DNA of 64,000 nucleotides from Brucella sp. BE17 (lineage in GTDB: Bacteria; Pseudomonadota; Alphaproteobacteria; Rhizobiales; Rhizobiaceae): contig NZ_CP154467.1 in the NCBI RefSeq assembly GCF_039545455.1, forward strand, positions 868,001 to 932,000. Reading direction: 5' to 3'. The translations under genes were made by a program, and so were the position numbers. Positions 49,968 through 58,956 of the stretch are shown one piece after another (within the stretch, counting starts at the first letter, position 1; each line of letters opens with the position of its first letter). A model generated the notes under the pieces. It was not told the origin of the DNA, made no database searches, and saw only the letters and a program-made list of their open reading frames with translations.

Positions 49968-50588
49968 TCAATCGCGTGTCCTGAAAAGCGAGCTGAGCTT
50001 GCTTTTAAACACTGCCCACAGAACGGCAAGCATGTTCAGCTCTTTAGCCGGTGCTGCCGCGCGCGGTGCGGCAGTCGCAGATTGAGGAAACGCCCCTTCT
50101 TCGCTGTTTGGAGAAAGGGGAGATACAGGCTGCGCACCAGCAGAAAGCTCAGCTTCCAGGTTATTGGCGAATTCCTTGCAAATCTGGCCCGCAACCGCTT
50201 CAACGATGCCCCCTCTTGCCACCTGTGCCAAGGATCCGGAGAGAGAATAATTCACATCGACCGAAACGACGGTCGTGCTTTCACTTTCTTCGGTAAGCGC
50301 ATATGTCACTTCGCCTTTAGCGCGCGAGGCATGGTTTTTATCAATACCCACGCCGGTAATGACACCTGTATAATTTGTTTCATCCGGCACGACTTTGGCT
50401 TCACCGCCAAAATCTGCCTTGACTGGCCCAAGCTTCACCGTGATGCGCCCTTTGGCAACACCATCAACCGGTGGCTCGGTTAATTGTGCGCCGGGAATGC
50501 AGGCAACGACTGCTGCGAGATCCTGGAACTTTTCCCACACGACCTTGCGGTTATGGTTGACTTTGAAAACCTGTTTAATCTCAGCCAT
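49968..50588 (-). CDS. CoxG-family SRPBCC protein
   Basis: This 206-residue protein has an N-terminal START/SRPBCC lipid- or ligand-binding fold (about 1-145; VWEKFQDLAAVVACIPGAQL, VKLGPVKADFGGEAKV) and a Pro/Ala-rich linker. A hydrophobic C-terminus (NMLAVLWAVFKSKLSSLF) likely anchors it to the membrane. CoxG recruits molybdenum hydroxylases of the CO-dehydrogenase type to the membrane or quinones. AGGGGA precedes the ATG at 50588. It lies 10 nt after the M20 gene. Confidence 0.88.
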   Translation of the reverse strand: MAEIKQVFKVNHNRKVVWEKFQDLAAVVACIPGAQLTEPPVDGVAKGRITVKLGPVKADFGGEAKVVPDETNYTGVITGVGIDKNHASRAKGEVTYALTEESESTTVVSVDVNYSLSGSLAQVARGGIVEAVAGQICKEFANNLEAELSAGAQPVSPLSPNSEEGAFPQSATAAPRAAAPAKELNMLAVLWAVFKSKLSSLFRTRD

Positions 50589-50598
50589 AATATTCCCC

Positions 50599-51870
50599 TC
50601 AGTTTTCTGCGCCGCACCAGTCATAGATGCAAAGTGCCATGACTTTGATCGACGTTATGTAATCCTCAATCGATACATATTCATCATTGGCATGCATGAC
50701 AGCCGTTGAGCCTGGTCCGAATATAACCGTTGGTGTATCAGCATAAAGGTTGAGAAAACGCGTATCGGCAGCGCCTTGTCGTCCGCTGATAACCGGCTTC
50801 TTGCCAGTAAGCTCGGTATAGTTCTTGCTGACCAGATCAACGATAGGATGATCAACCGCAATTTCTGATGCCTGCGCGTCATAGCCCACAAAGCGCACGA
50901 CCGGCGGGTGATCCTTCATCCACGGATCCTGGGCTGCCATCTCGTTGATTTTATCGACAAGGCTCTGCTTGACACCTTCGTGATCTTCACCTGGCACTGT
51001 CCCTATACTGCCCTTTAACAGAGCTGTGTCTGGAAACGCACTTGGATAATTGCCTGCCTGAAAACTGCCAATGATACATGGTAGTGAATCCAGAGCATTT
51101 GGATAAAGAGGATGGCTTACAGTTGCCACACGCTGGTCTTCCAGTTCCTTCACCGCCTGTACAACCTTGTTGCCCAGATCGATCCCTGAAATACCTTCAT
51201 AACGCTTTTGAATGCCGGCTGGCTTGCCTTGTACCGCAATTTCGAACCAGATGCGTCCAATACAGGCGGGCTGAACGGCGAGATCGCTGGTTTCCCCGGA
51301 AATACCGGCATCCGCTTTATAACCGCGCATGACCGTATCGAGCGTACCATGACCGGAGACCTCTTCGTCGATCACCACATTGATATAGACGTCGCCTTTC
51401 AGTTTCACACCGGCTTTTTTGAGATATTCGACGGCCAGAATATGGCTTGCAACGCCGCTTTTCATATCGGCGGAACCGCGACCATAAATCCGGCCATCTT
51501 CAATCTTTGCCGACCACGGATTGTCGGACCAGCCCTCACCATTGCCAACAGGAATAACATCCGTATGCCCGTTAAGGAGCAACGAGCGCCCACCGCCCGT
51601 CCCTTTTAAAGTCGCAACGATATTCGGACGACCTTCATACCCCATCGCGACAGGACGATAACCGGGATGCTTTTTCAGTTTTTCCCAGTCGGTCTCCCAC
51701 ATGTCCACGTCAAGGCCGATCTTGTTCGTATAATCGGCCACAAAGGCCTGAATGGCTGCTTCATCACCGGTTACGGAAGGAATGGCGATCATCTGTTGCA
51801 GAAATTCGATCGAAGCTTCCTGGCTGTTTTCAATAGTTTCCAAAATTTTCTGACGGGTCGCGGAAGTCAT
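50599..51870 (-). CDS. M20-family deacylase/peptidase (ArgE/DapE-like)
   Basis: This 423-residue two-domain metallohydrolase has zinc ligands and catalytic residues His102/Asp104 (LLLNGHTDVIPVG), Asp135 (YGRGSADMKSG) and Glu169-Glu170 (NVVIDEEVSGHG). The late GPGSTAVMHANDEYV carries the last His. It should cleave an amide, most often N-acyl amino acid. Next to a diaminopropionate ammonia-lyase and a TRAP importer, an N-acylated diaminopropionate is an attractive but unproven substrate. GGAG before the second ATG selects 51870. Confidence 0.88.
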   Translation of the reverse strand: MTSATRQKILETIENSQEASIEFLQQMIAIPSVTGDEAAIQAFVADYTNKIGLDVDMWETDWEKLKKHPGYRPVAMGYEGRPNIVATLKGTGGGRSLLLNGHTDVIPVGNGEGWSDNPWSAKIEDGRIYGRGSADMKSGVASHILAVEYLKKAGVKLKGDVYINVVIDEEVSGHGTLDTVMRGYKADAGISGETSDLAVQPACIGRIWFEIAVQGKPAGIQKRYEGISGIDLGNKVVQAVKELEDQRVATVSHPLYPNALDSLPCIIGSFQAGNYPSAFPDTALLKGSIGTVPGEDHEGVKQSLVDKINEMAAQDPWMKDHPPVVRFVGYDAQASEIAVDHPIVDLVSKNYTELTGKKPVISGRQGAADTRFLNLYADTPTVIFGPGSTAVMHANDEYVSIEDYITSIKVMALCIYDWCGAEN

Positions 51871-51937
51871 TTTATTCTCCGAATTCATAGTGTTTACGCC
51901 TTTTGCTGACGTCGAATTACAGTTGGCATAAGGTTGG

Positions 51938-53251
51938 TCAGTTCATCTGGCTCGGTAGCCAGAGCGCAATGTCAGGCACGAAAATCAGCAAGGCCATCAG
52001 ACTGATATTGATGAGAATGAAAGGAACCGCCGCCATGTAGATTTCGCCCATCGTGGTGCCTTCCGGTGCCACGCCTTTCATGACGAACAGAGATAGCCCG
52101 GCGGGAGGTGTGATCGTTGCCAACTCCAGATTGACCATCATCACAACGGCAAACCAGATCGGTTCCCAGCCCATGGCGTGAATGATCGGCAAAAAGATTG
52201 GCATGGTCACGAGAACAATGGATGTTTGCTCGATAAACATGCCGATCAGCATCACAATCAGCATCATGATCAGCATCAGCACGAGAGGTGCAACCGGCAG
52301 GGTTGTTGCCCATTCAGTAATCGCCGTTGTCGCGCCGGAGAAGCTAAGCAACTGGCTGAATGCTGCCGATCCCGTCAGAATGATCAGGATCATCACAGAA
52401 AGCTGCAAAGCCGAAGACACCGACAGACGGATCGTCTGCCAGTCCAGCTTTCCATACAGGGAAGAAAGGATGAAGGTCAGGAACGTACCGATTGCAGCCG
52501 ATTCAGTTGGCGTTGCGATACCTGTAAAGATAAGCGAAATCGTCACCGCCACGATCGAAACCGGCGGGATGAGATAGAGCACTGTGTTCTTCACTTTTAC
52601 CCGAAAAGACACCGGTTCTATTTCGTAGGCAGGCGCATCCTGCGGGCGCAACGTCGCGCGAATGACGATATAAAGCACATAGGCAATTGCCAGCAGGATG
52701 CCCGGTACGATGATCGCAACCAGTGTTTTGGCAATCGAAAAACCACCGACACTCGCAAGCACAATCGCCAATGTGCTGGGTGGAATAAGAATGGCGAGAG
52801 CACCGCTGCCAAGCACCGGGCCGATGGCAAGGGAACGCGCATAGCCGCGTCTTTCCATTTCCGGGGTCAGGGTCGAGCCAAGCATGGCAACCGACCCCAT
52901 GGCAACACCGGTCAAGGTAGCCAGCACAGTTCCCGCACCAATGGTCAGGACCGCCAGACGCCCGGCAATAAATCCGAGCCACTGGTCGAGTACCTCAATC
53001 ATGCGCGGTGCAATGCCTGAATGGAACATCACCGATCCCATCAGGATAAACATCGGAACCGGCACCAGCATAAATGTCGAGATCGAACTGTCGATACTCA
53101 ACACCAGCTGGCCAAAACCGCTTAAGCCTCCCCACAAGTAGAACACGCCCAGCATATTGACCATCATGAACGCGAAGGCGACAGGAACGCCCAGCATCAT
53201 TAAAGCGGTGAGACCTGCGAAGAAATATATAAGGAAAACCCACCACTCCAT
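51938..53251 (-). CDS. TRAP transporter large permease (DctM)
   Basis: This 437-residue protein has about twelve membrane helices, DctM family, with GSVMFHSGIAPRMIEVLDQW and the NITGDP-equivalent loop regions and TPPAGLSLFVMKGVAPEG near the C-terminus. GGAG 7 nt upstream sets the start at 53251, one nucleotide after the dctQ stop. With DctQ and DctP it forms a sodium-driven, binding-protein-dependent importer of an organic acid or zwitterion. Confidence 0.92.
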   Translation of the reverse strand: MEWWVFLIYFFAGLTALMMLGVPVAFAFMMVNMLGVFYLWGGLSGFGQLVLSIDSSISTFMLVPVPMFILMGSVMFHSGIAPRMIEVLDQWLGFIAGRLAVLTIGAGTVLATLTGVAMGSVAMLGSTLTPEMERRGYARSLAIGPVLGSGALAILIPPSTLAIVLASVGGFSIAKTLVAIIVPGILLAIAYVLYIVIRATLRPQDAPAYEIEPVSFRVKVKNTVLYLIPPVSIVAVTISLIFTGIATPTESAAIGTFLTFILSSLYGKLDWQTIRLSVSSALQLSVMILIILTGSAAFSQLLSFSGATTAITEWATTLPVAPLVLMLIMMLIVMLIGMFIEQTSIVLVTMPIFLPIIHAMGWEPIWFAVVMMVNLELATITPPAGLSLFVMKGVAPEGTTMGEIYMAAVPFILINISLMALLIFVPDIALWLPSQMN

Positions 53252-53252
53252 T

Positions 53253-53765
53253 TCAGTGCTCCGCCGGTTTGGTTGGTTGAATGTGATCAGCGCGGATAAA
53301 GCGTAAGGCGCGTAGTGCAAACTCTACGAACAGCAGGAAACATCCAACCGGAATGACCGCCAGATTAATGGCGCGGGGGATTTCAAGCTCTGCTGCAACC
53401 ATGATGCCGCGCTGAACGGAGCGGACAACGGAGTGATAGCCGTAATACGCCATGATCAGGCAAACTATGGCACTCAGGATGGAGGCAATGATCAGCATAT
53501 AGCGGCGCACTGGTCCCGAGACGATCGTCGTTACAATGTCGACGGTGACATGGCCATCCTTGCGCAGCACCCAAGCTGCGCCTAAAAAGGTAATATAGAC
53601 CATCATGATACCGCTGATCTGGTCAATGCCGTGGATACCGTAGTTAAAGAAGACACGCATCCCGACTTTGATAACGGTTGCCAGCATCATGGCAATCAGG
53701 GTCAAACATGCGAGAAAGGCAAAGAAGTTCAGGATAAAATCGTAGATTTTTTCAATCTGTTTCAT
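53253..53765 (-). CDS. TRAP transporter small permease (DctQ)
   Basis: This 170-residue protein has four membrane helices of the DctQ family, with GIHGIDQISGIMMVYITFLGAAWVLRKDGHV (shown in part GAAWVLRKDGHVTVDIV) as the family signature. It pairs with DctM, whose start follows after one nucleotide. A 71-nt gap separates it from dctP. Confidence 0.91.
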   Translation of the reverse strand: MKQIEKIYDFILNFFAFLACLTLIAMMLATVIKVGMRVFFNYGIHGIDQISGIMMVYITFLGAAWVLRKDGHVTVDIVTTIVSGPVRRYMLIIASILSAIVCLIMAYYGYHSVVRSVQRGIMVAAELEIPRAINLAVIPVGCFLLFVEFALRALRFIRADHIQPTKPAEH

Positions 53766-53836
53766 AACAAACCTGCATCAGTTCGAATGGAGCTTTCTTC
53801 TCGGACTGCTTCCTCTCCCGAGGAAAACTTGAGAGA

Positions 53837-54853
53837 TCACTGTTCGAAGAGCTCTTTGACTTCAGAGATTTGTTTTTCGCTGAGAATGGAGGCGTAATAA
53901 CCCCATAGCGAATCGACAGCGACCTTGTTCCAGCGCTCGGCCTCCTCGGGTGAAAGTTTTACGATTTCCATCCCGGCTTTTTGCATAAGAGCCGTTTGCT
54001 CATCCAGATTCTGCTGGAACCAGCCGCGTGTCCATTCCTGTGTTTCAGTCATTGCCTGGTCAAGAATGGCTTTGATTTCGGGGGAAAGCGTCTCGTATTT
54101 GTCGAGATTCATGACGATGTTTGCGCCGCTTCGATACATCGGCTGGTCTATCATATACTTTGTGACGCTCTGCCAACCATAACGGGTAAAGCCGTCAGCG
54201 ACCGGCCAACTGAAGCCATCGACCGTGCCGCGATCCATCGCCAAATAAATTTCACTTGGCGGCAATGTCACGGATTCCGCGCCTGCGTCTTTCAGAAAAT
54301 GGCGTGTAAGCGGTGCTGAGCGAAGCTTTCTGGATTTAATGTCATCAATGGATTTCACCGGAAAATTGGTGCTTATATAGTGCACCCCTACGCCCAGATC
54401 GCCACTGGCATGGCCGATATATCGCGCGCCTTTCGCCGCATAAAGGTCAACGAGATACGTGTGAAGTTTACTTCCTGGCCCGTTATCGGGTGTTTTAAAG
54501 GGTGAGAGTTCAGTAATATCGCCACCGGGCACCACGCCCGCCCAATAGTTGGGCGCGCCGTACCACACATCGAAAACGCCGTTAATCAAGGCTTCCGGCT
54601 GATCAAAAGGCGGCAGAACGTCATCCGCGCCCATATATTGAATTCGTACTTTACCGTCACCAATACGGTTGACGTTTTCCATGAAGCTTTTGCCGATATC
54701 GGCAGTCGGAGAAAAGCCATGCGCCCAGGCGCCAACCATTCTCAGTGTTACTGTTGCTGCGTGCGCCTGTGTCATCCACGCTGTGCCGGCCAAGACAGCA
54801 CCAGCAATCGCTATGGATGTAACAGGAGTAATAAACTTCTTCATGATTGACAT
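53837..54853 (-). CDS. TRAP transporter substrate-binding protein (DctP)
   Basis: This 338-residue exported binding protein has a signal ending AQAHA, then TVTLRMVGAWAHGFSP. The family helix PPSEIYLAMDRGTVDGFSWP and a SRKLRSAPLT ligand-arginine segment follow. It is of the DctP/TAXI-like group that takes organic acids. GGAGG lies 10 nt before the ATG at 54853. First gene of the minus-strand operon and directly beside the palindromes in the divergent promoter. The ligand is unknown. Confidence 0.92.
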   Translation of the reverse strand: MSIMKKFITPVTSIAIAGAVLAGTAWMTQAHAATVTLRMVGAWAHGFSPTADIGKSFMENVNRIGDGKVRIQYMGADDVLPPFDQPEALINGVFDVWYGAPNYWAGVVPGGDITELSPFKTPDNGPGSKLHTYLVDLYAAKGARYIGHASGDLGVGVHYISTNFPVKSIDDIKSRKLRSAPLTRHFLKDAGAESVTLPPSEIYLAMDRGTVDGFSWPVADGFTRYGWQSVTKYMIDQPMYRSGANIVMNLDKYETLSPEIKAILDQAMTETQEWTRGWFQQNLDEQTALMQKAGMEIVKLSPEEAERWNKVAVDSLWGYYASILSEKQISEVKELFEQ

Positions 54854-54961
54854 CACGACATCACCTCCCTTGGTTTCCCCGTCGCACTTCGCCAAAAGTG
54901 CGGGCTTGCTCTCAAATCCTCCAATGAGAACAGATGACATCGTAATGCGTTTATATCGAAG

Positions 54962-54992
54962 TTGTCTACAAAGTTTTTTGTATTGCATACAA
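54962..54992. promoter_or_regulatory. Two GntR-type palindromes in the TRAP/CoxMSL divergent promoter
   Basis: TTGTCTACAA (54962-54971; TTGT-N2-ACAA) and TTGTAT-N3-ATACAA (54978-54992) have centres about 18-19 bp apart. They match the general TTGTATACAA form bound by FCD-type GntR regulators. One such regulator is encoded at 60255-60935. Both dctP and coxM-type genes start outward from here. Confidence 0.65.
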
Positions 54993-55081
54993 TCGTGGCG
55001 TAGATTACAGATAAATATAGATATATAGGTGGGCTCCGGCCCGCCCGTACTGCCGGTTTCCATCACTTTGGGAGGAGTGAC

Positions 55082-55951
55082 ATGCGCCCTTCAGGTTTCA
55101 ACTATCACCGGGCTGAGGATCTTCAGCACGCCTATCAGCTTCTGGCCGAGTTTGGTGAAGACGGCAGACCACTATCGGGCGGACAGAGTCTGGTTCCCAT
55201 GATGAATTTGCGTTTGGCGCGTCCCAATAATCTTGTTGATATCAACCGTTTGCCGCTCAATCAGTTCGAACTGAAAGCGGATACCTTGTCTATCGGTGCA
55301 TTGGTGCGTCATCAGGAATATTTCGAAAATCCGCATATCGCAGCTTATTTTCCGGCCTTTCAGGAGGCGGTACATTGGATTGCCCATCCCACAATTAGAC
55401 TGCATGGCTCATTGGGGGGAAGTATTTCCCACGCCGACCCGACCGCTGAACTTCCTGCCATGTGCATCCTTTATGACGCAGAAATCATTTTGGGTTCGCT
55501 ACAGGGTGAACGCCGCGTCAAGGCGCGCGATTTTTTCCTTGGTGCTTACATGACGGCTGTCGAACCAGGGGAAATGGTCATAGCTGTGGACTTTCCGCTA
55601 CCCAAGGATCAGCCCGTAGGGGCTTTCAGCGAATTAGGGGAGCGCCTTGGAGATTTTGCCATCGCATCGATCGGTGTCGCGCTGACGCATAAAGGTGGCA
55701 CTATCACAACCGCAGCGATTGTGTGCGGTGGTGCAGAAATGGTTCCGTCCCGCGGCCCCGAGATTGAAAACGCCCTAATTGGAAAACGACTGGATGAGGT
55801 GGATTTTGCGGCTTTGGCCGCCCAATTTTCAGCTGGGTTCAATCCGGCAGGGGATTTTACCGCAACGACGGCTTATCGCAAAAGCCTGATCCTTGAACTG
55901 ACCAAGCGTACATTGCAGCGTGCTTGCAGCAAAGCATTGGAAGCGGAATGA
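55082..55951 (+). CDS. Molybdenum hydroxylase FAD subunit (CoxM/XdhB type)
   Basis: This 289-residue FAD subunit has FAD-binding motifs GRPLSGGQSLVPMMNLRLARP (shown as two overlapping pieces GRPLSGGQSLVPM and NLRLARP) and HPTIRLHGSLGGSISHADPT. It passes electrons from the iron-sulfur subunit to an acceptor. A GGAGGAG lies before the ATG. First gene of a three-gene operon (M-S-L order) with ATGA overlaps. Confidence 0.9.
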   Translation: MRPSGFNYHRAEDLQHAYQLLAEFGEDGRPLSGGQSLVPMMNLRLARPNNLVDINRLPLNQFELKADTLSIGALVRHQEYFENPHIAAYFPAFQEAVHWIAHPTIRLHGSLGGSISHADPTAELPAMCILYDAEIILGSLQGERRVKARDFFLGAYMTAVEPGEMVIAVDFPLPKDQPVGAFSELGERLGDFAIASIGVALTHKGGTITTAAIVCGGAEMVPSRGPEIENALIGKRLDEVDFAALAAQFSAGFNPAGDFTATTAYRKSLILELTKRTLQRACSKALEAE

Positions 55952-56457
55952 CACAATTAGCAAAAACCCCAATAACACTAACCGTCAACGGTAATACGCG
56001 CACGGTTTGCGTTGAACCGCGCCATCTTCTGGCAGATGTTTTGCGCCATGAATTCAATTTGTCGGGCGTGCATATCGGATGCGCCCACGGTGCTTGTGGA
56101 TGCTGCACAGTGCATCTCGACGGTGTGCCGCGCCTTTCCTGTTTGACCTTTGCCGTTCAATGCGATGGCCGTGATATAAAAACCGTGGAAAGCCTTGGCG
56201 GCATCGATGCAACGCATATTTTGCAACAGGCATTCAAAAGCGAACATGGTTTGCAATGTGGTTATTGCACACCGGGTTTTTTAATGACGCTCGCCCCTTA
56301 TGTCAGCAGCCAGATTGAGCGGGGCGAGATCCCCGATGACGCCGATATCCGAGAAGCCATGAGCGGCAATATCTGCCGATGCACAGGATATCACGGAATT
56401 GTTGCTGCGGTAAAAAAAGCAATATCATCGCAATTGAAGCAAGGGGCTGAGACATGA
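55948..56457 (+). CDS. Molybdenum hydroxylase 2Fe-2S subunit (CoxS type)
   Basis: This 169-residue protein has the N-terminal plant-type cluster (GCAHGACGCC with Cys45, Cys50, Cys53, plus Cys65) and the C-terminal cluster (QCGYC 104/107 and CRC 143/145). Both are complete, so the electron path is intact. It overlaps the FAD-subunit stop by 4 nt and the large subunit by 4 nt. Confidence 0.94.
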   Translation: MTQLAKTPITLTVNGNTRTVCVEPRHLLADVLRHEFNLSGVHIGCAHGACGCCTVHLDGVPRLSCLTFAVQCDGRDIKTVESLGGIDATHILQQAFKSEHGLQCGYCTPGFLMTLAPYVSSQIERGEIPDDADIREAMSGNICRCTGYHGIVAAVKKAISSQLKQGAET

Positions 56458-58787
56458 GACCTGAAAGCCCCCGACACATCGGCGCTCGCATTCAACGCTT
56501 TGAAGATACAAGGTTATTATCGGGTACGGCTCGTTATATCGATGACATAAAAATGCCGGACATGCTGCATTTGCGCTTTGCACGCGCGCAATCTGCCCAT
56601 GCCAAAATTCTGGAGATTGACCAATTCGCACTGGAAGACATCGGCTTTAAAACCTGGGTTTTCACCGGTGAGGATACGCGTCATTTGGCGATGAAAGCGC
56701 ATCAGGATTATCCTGAAATGCAATATTCCGAACAGCCATTGTTGGCTGTTGGCAAAGTGCGTTATGTCGGGGAGCCTGTCGCAGCAGTTCTGGCAGAAGA
56801 TCCTTATAATGCTGAAGATGCAGCCGAACAGCTCTTTATTGATTATGAACCGTTGCCGGTTGTTGCCTCGATGAAAGATGCGCTTGATTCATCCATCCCG
56901 CCGATTTTTGACAACTGGACGAAGAATACCTTTGTCGAAAGGCAGATGAAAGGCGGCGATCTGGAAGCAGCGCGTGCTGCCGCGCATTATACGATCCGGC
57001 GGCGATATATAAACAAAAGGCAGGCCGGTGTTCCGATGGAGGGACGCGGTGTCGTGGCTTATATGGACCCGGCAACACGGTTTCTAACCGTTTGGTCCTC
57101 CACGCAGATGCCGCATCTCGTGCGCACATATATTTCAGAAGAGCTTGGTTTGCCGGAATCGCGCATCCGCGTGGTCGCTCCTGATGTCGGAGGCGGCTTC
57201 GGGGTCAAGGGGCAGGTTTTTCCGGATGAAGTGCTTATTGCCTGGATAGCTATGCAGGTCGGTCGCCCGGTTAAATGGATTGAAGATCGCCGCGAGCATC
57301 TGGTTTCCAGCATTCATGCACGTGATCACGATCATACATTGGAAGCTTACGTTTCCAAGGATGGCCGTTTGCTCGGACTACAGGCAGATATCAGTGTGGA
57401 TGTCGGTGCCTATTCGACATTTCCTTTCACTGCTGCGGGTGATCCGGGCATGGCAGCGAAAGTTATGCCGGGTCCCTATGATTTTCAGGCCTATGAAGCA
57501 ACATTCCGCGCGCTTGCCAGCAATAAATGTCCGCTTGGCACTTATCGAGGCGTCGCACGTCCCTCTGCAGTTTTCTCGCAGGAACGTCTGATGAATGATA
57601 TTGCCAAAGAAATAGGGATGGATCCGTTCGAGTTCCGCCTGAAAAATATCATTCGCGAGTTTCCCTATAAGAACGTGCTCGGTTTCACCTATGATCCCGG
57701 TTCTTATGAAGAATCGATTGTGCGCATACGCGAACTCCTGAAAGATGATATTGTCGCAGCCGAACAGTCAAAAAGCTCTAAAACGACCCGTATAGGCGTC
57801 GGAATCGCTTGCTTTATCGAGCAAACAGCCCATGGAACGCCCGATTTTGCCCGTCGTCGTACACCGATTGAAACCGGTTATATCGGCGCTCATGTGCAAA
57901 TGGCACCGGACGGCACGGTGACGATCAATCTTGGTCTGCAAAGTCATGGACAGGGGTTGGAAACAACCATGGCGCAGGTTGCCGCCGATGCGTTGGGCGT
58001 GCGACCGCAAGACGTTTTCGTCAAACATGGCGATACGATGGGAACCCCCTACTCGGTTGGTACATGGGGCAGTCGTGGTGGTCCTTTGGGCGGCGGTGCC
58101 GTTCATATGGCATCGTTGCAAATTGCAAAAAAACTCAAAGCCATTGCCGCGCATTTTCTGCAGGCAAGCAGCGATGATATTGAATTGCGCGATAATGTCG
58201 CTTTTTTGCGCAGTGATCCCGGACGCAATGTTGCGTTAAAATCGGTAGCACGCGCGGCGTTACGCAATGTCGATCAATTACCGGCTGGCGTGTTGCCGGG
58301 GCTGGAAGCAGAATATGCGCTCGATGGACCGACAGACGGCACTTATGCCAACGCAACCCATGCAGCCGTCGTTGAAATTGACGTCCCCACCGGCAAGATG
58401 AAGCTGAAACGTTTTATCGTTGTGGAAGATTGCGGGACAATTCTCAATCCGCTTGTGGTAGACGGTCAGGTCCGCGGTGGTGTGGTGCAGGGCATTGGTT
58501 CGGCCATGTTTGAGCATTTCGTCTATGATGAAGAGGCGCAGCCCTTAACCACAAGCTTTGCCGATTACCTGATGCCGATTGCGCCGGAAATACCAAATAT
58601 TGAGGTGCATCACATTGAAACACCGACGCCACTAACGCCGCTTGGCGCCAAAGGCCTTGGCGAAGGCGGAGCAATCGGTCCTCCCGCCGCAATCGCCAAT
58701 GCAGTGGCCAATGCGCTTGATGTAGGTGTGCCATCGGTGCCACTCAATGCAAATGAGATCTGGGAATTATCCGCACATTTACGCTAA
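56454..58787 (+). CDS. Molybdenum hydroxylase large (Moco) subunit
   Basis: This 777-residue xanthine-dehydrogenase/CoxL-family catalytic subunit has Moco motifs GGGFGVKGQVFPDEV, HGQGLETTMAQVAADALG-like, and the catalytic Glu in GLGEGGAIGPP (about Glu737). The active-site loop reads TYRGVARP (363-370), not the AYRCSFR of true CO dehydrogenase, so this enzyme does not oxidise CO. It more likely hydroxylates a heterocycle or aldehyde-type carbon. Neighbours CoxG, XdhC and a Moco-binding protein support its maturation. Last gene of its operon. Confidence 0.92.
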   Translation: MRPESPRHIGARIQRFEDTRLLSGTARYIDDIKMPDMLHLRFARAQSAHAKILEIDQFALEDIGFKTWVFTGEDTRHLAMKAHQDYPEMQYSEQPLLAVGKVRYVGEPVAAVLAEDPYNAEDAAEQLFIDYEPLPVVASMKDALDSSIPPIFDNWTKNTFVERQMKGGDLEAARAAAHYTIRRRYINKRQAGVPMEGRGVVAYMDPATRFLTVWSSTQMPHLVRTYISEELGLPESRIRVVAPDVGGGFGVKGQVFPDEVLIAWIAMQVGRPVKWIEDRREHLVSSIHARDHDHTLEAYVSKDGRLLGLQADISVDVGAYSTFPFTAAGDPGMAAKVMPGPYDFQAYEATFRALASNKCPLGTYRGVARPSAVFSQERLMNDIAKEIGMDPFEFRLKNIIREFPYKNVLGFTYDPGSYEESIVRIRELLKDDIVAAEQSKSSKTTRIGVGIACFIEQTAHGTPDFARRRTPIETGYIGAHVQMAPDGTVTINLGLQSHGQGLETTMAQVAADALGVRPQDVFVKHGDTMGTPYSVGTWGSRGGPLGGGAVHMASLQIAKKLKAIAAHFLQASSDDIELRDNVAFLRSDPGRNVALKSVARAALRNVDQLPAGVLPGLEAEYALDGPTDGTYANATHAAVVEIDVPTGKMKLKRFIVVEDCGTILNPLVVDGQVRGGVVQGIGSAMFEHFVYDEEAQPLTTSFADYLMPIAPEIPNIEVHHIETPTPLTPLGAKGLGEGGAIGPPAAIANAVANALDVGVPSVPLNANEIWELSAHLR

Positions 58788-58789
58788 AG

Positions 58790-58833
58790 CATGTCTCCCC
58801 AAAATGGGAACCGGTTTTGGGATAAAGACATGC
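58790..58833. repeat. Palindromic intergenic repeat element
   Basis: GCATGTC (58790-58796) and GACATGC (58827-58833) enclose CCAAAA/TTTTGG-type inner arms around an ACCGGT core, just after the large-subunit stop; a partly repeated AAAGCGTG motif follows. This resembles short palindromic repeats dispersed between genes in Brucellaceae and other Rhizobiales. Only this copy is seen in the window. Confidence 0.55.
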
Positions 58834-58867
58834 GAAAAACTTAAAGCGTGTTTTCTGATTATGATAA

Positions 58868-58903
58868 AATAAAACCCCGACGTAACGTCGGGGTTTTATT
58901 TTT
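58868..58903. terminator. Bidirectional terminator
   Basis: AATAAAACCCCGACG/CGTCGGGGTTTTATT, a 15-bp stem with a 3-nt loop and a TTT tail, between the molybdenum-hydroxylase operon and the convergent dpaL. Confidence 0.92.
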
Positions 58904-58956
58904 AAGGCTTTATTGCCAGCAAGACATCGTGGGATTCAAGTGTCAAATTCAGTCCA

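Noticed and set aside
55082..58787. Aerobic CO dehydrogenase operon
   Set aside because: The large-subunit loop lacks the CO-type AYRCSFR signature.
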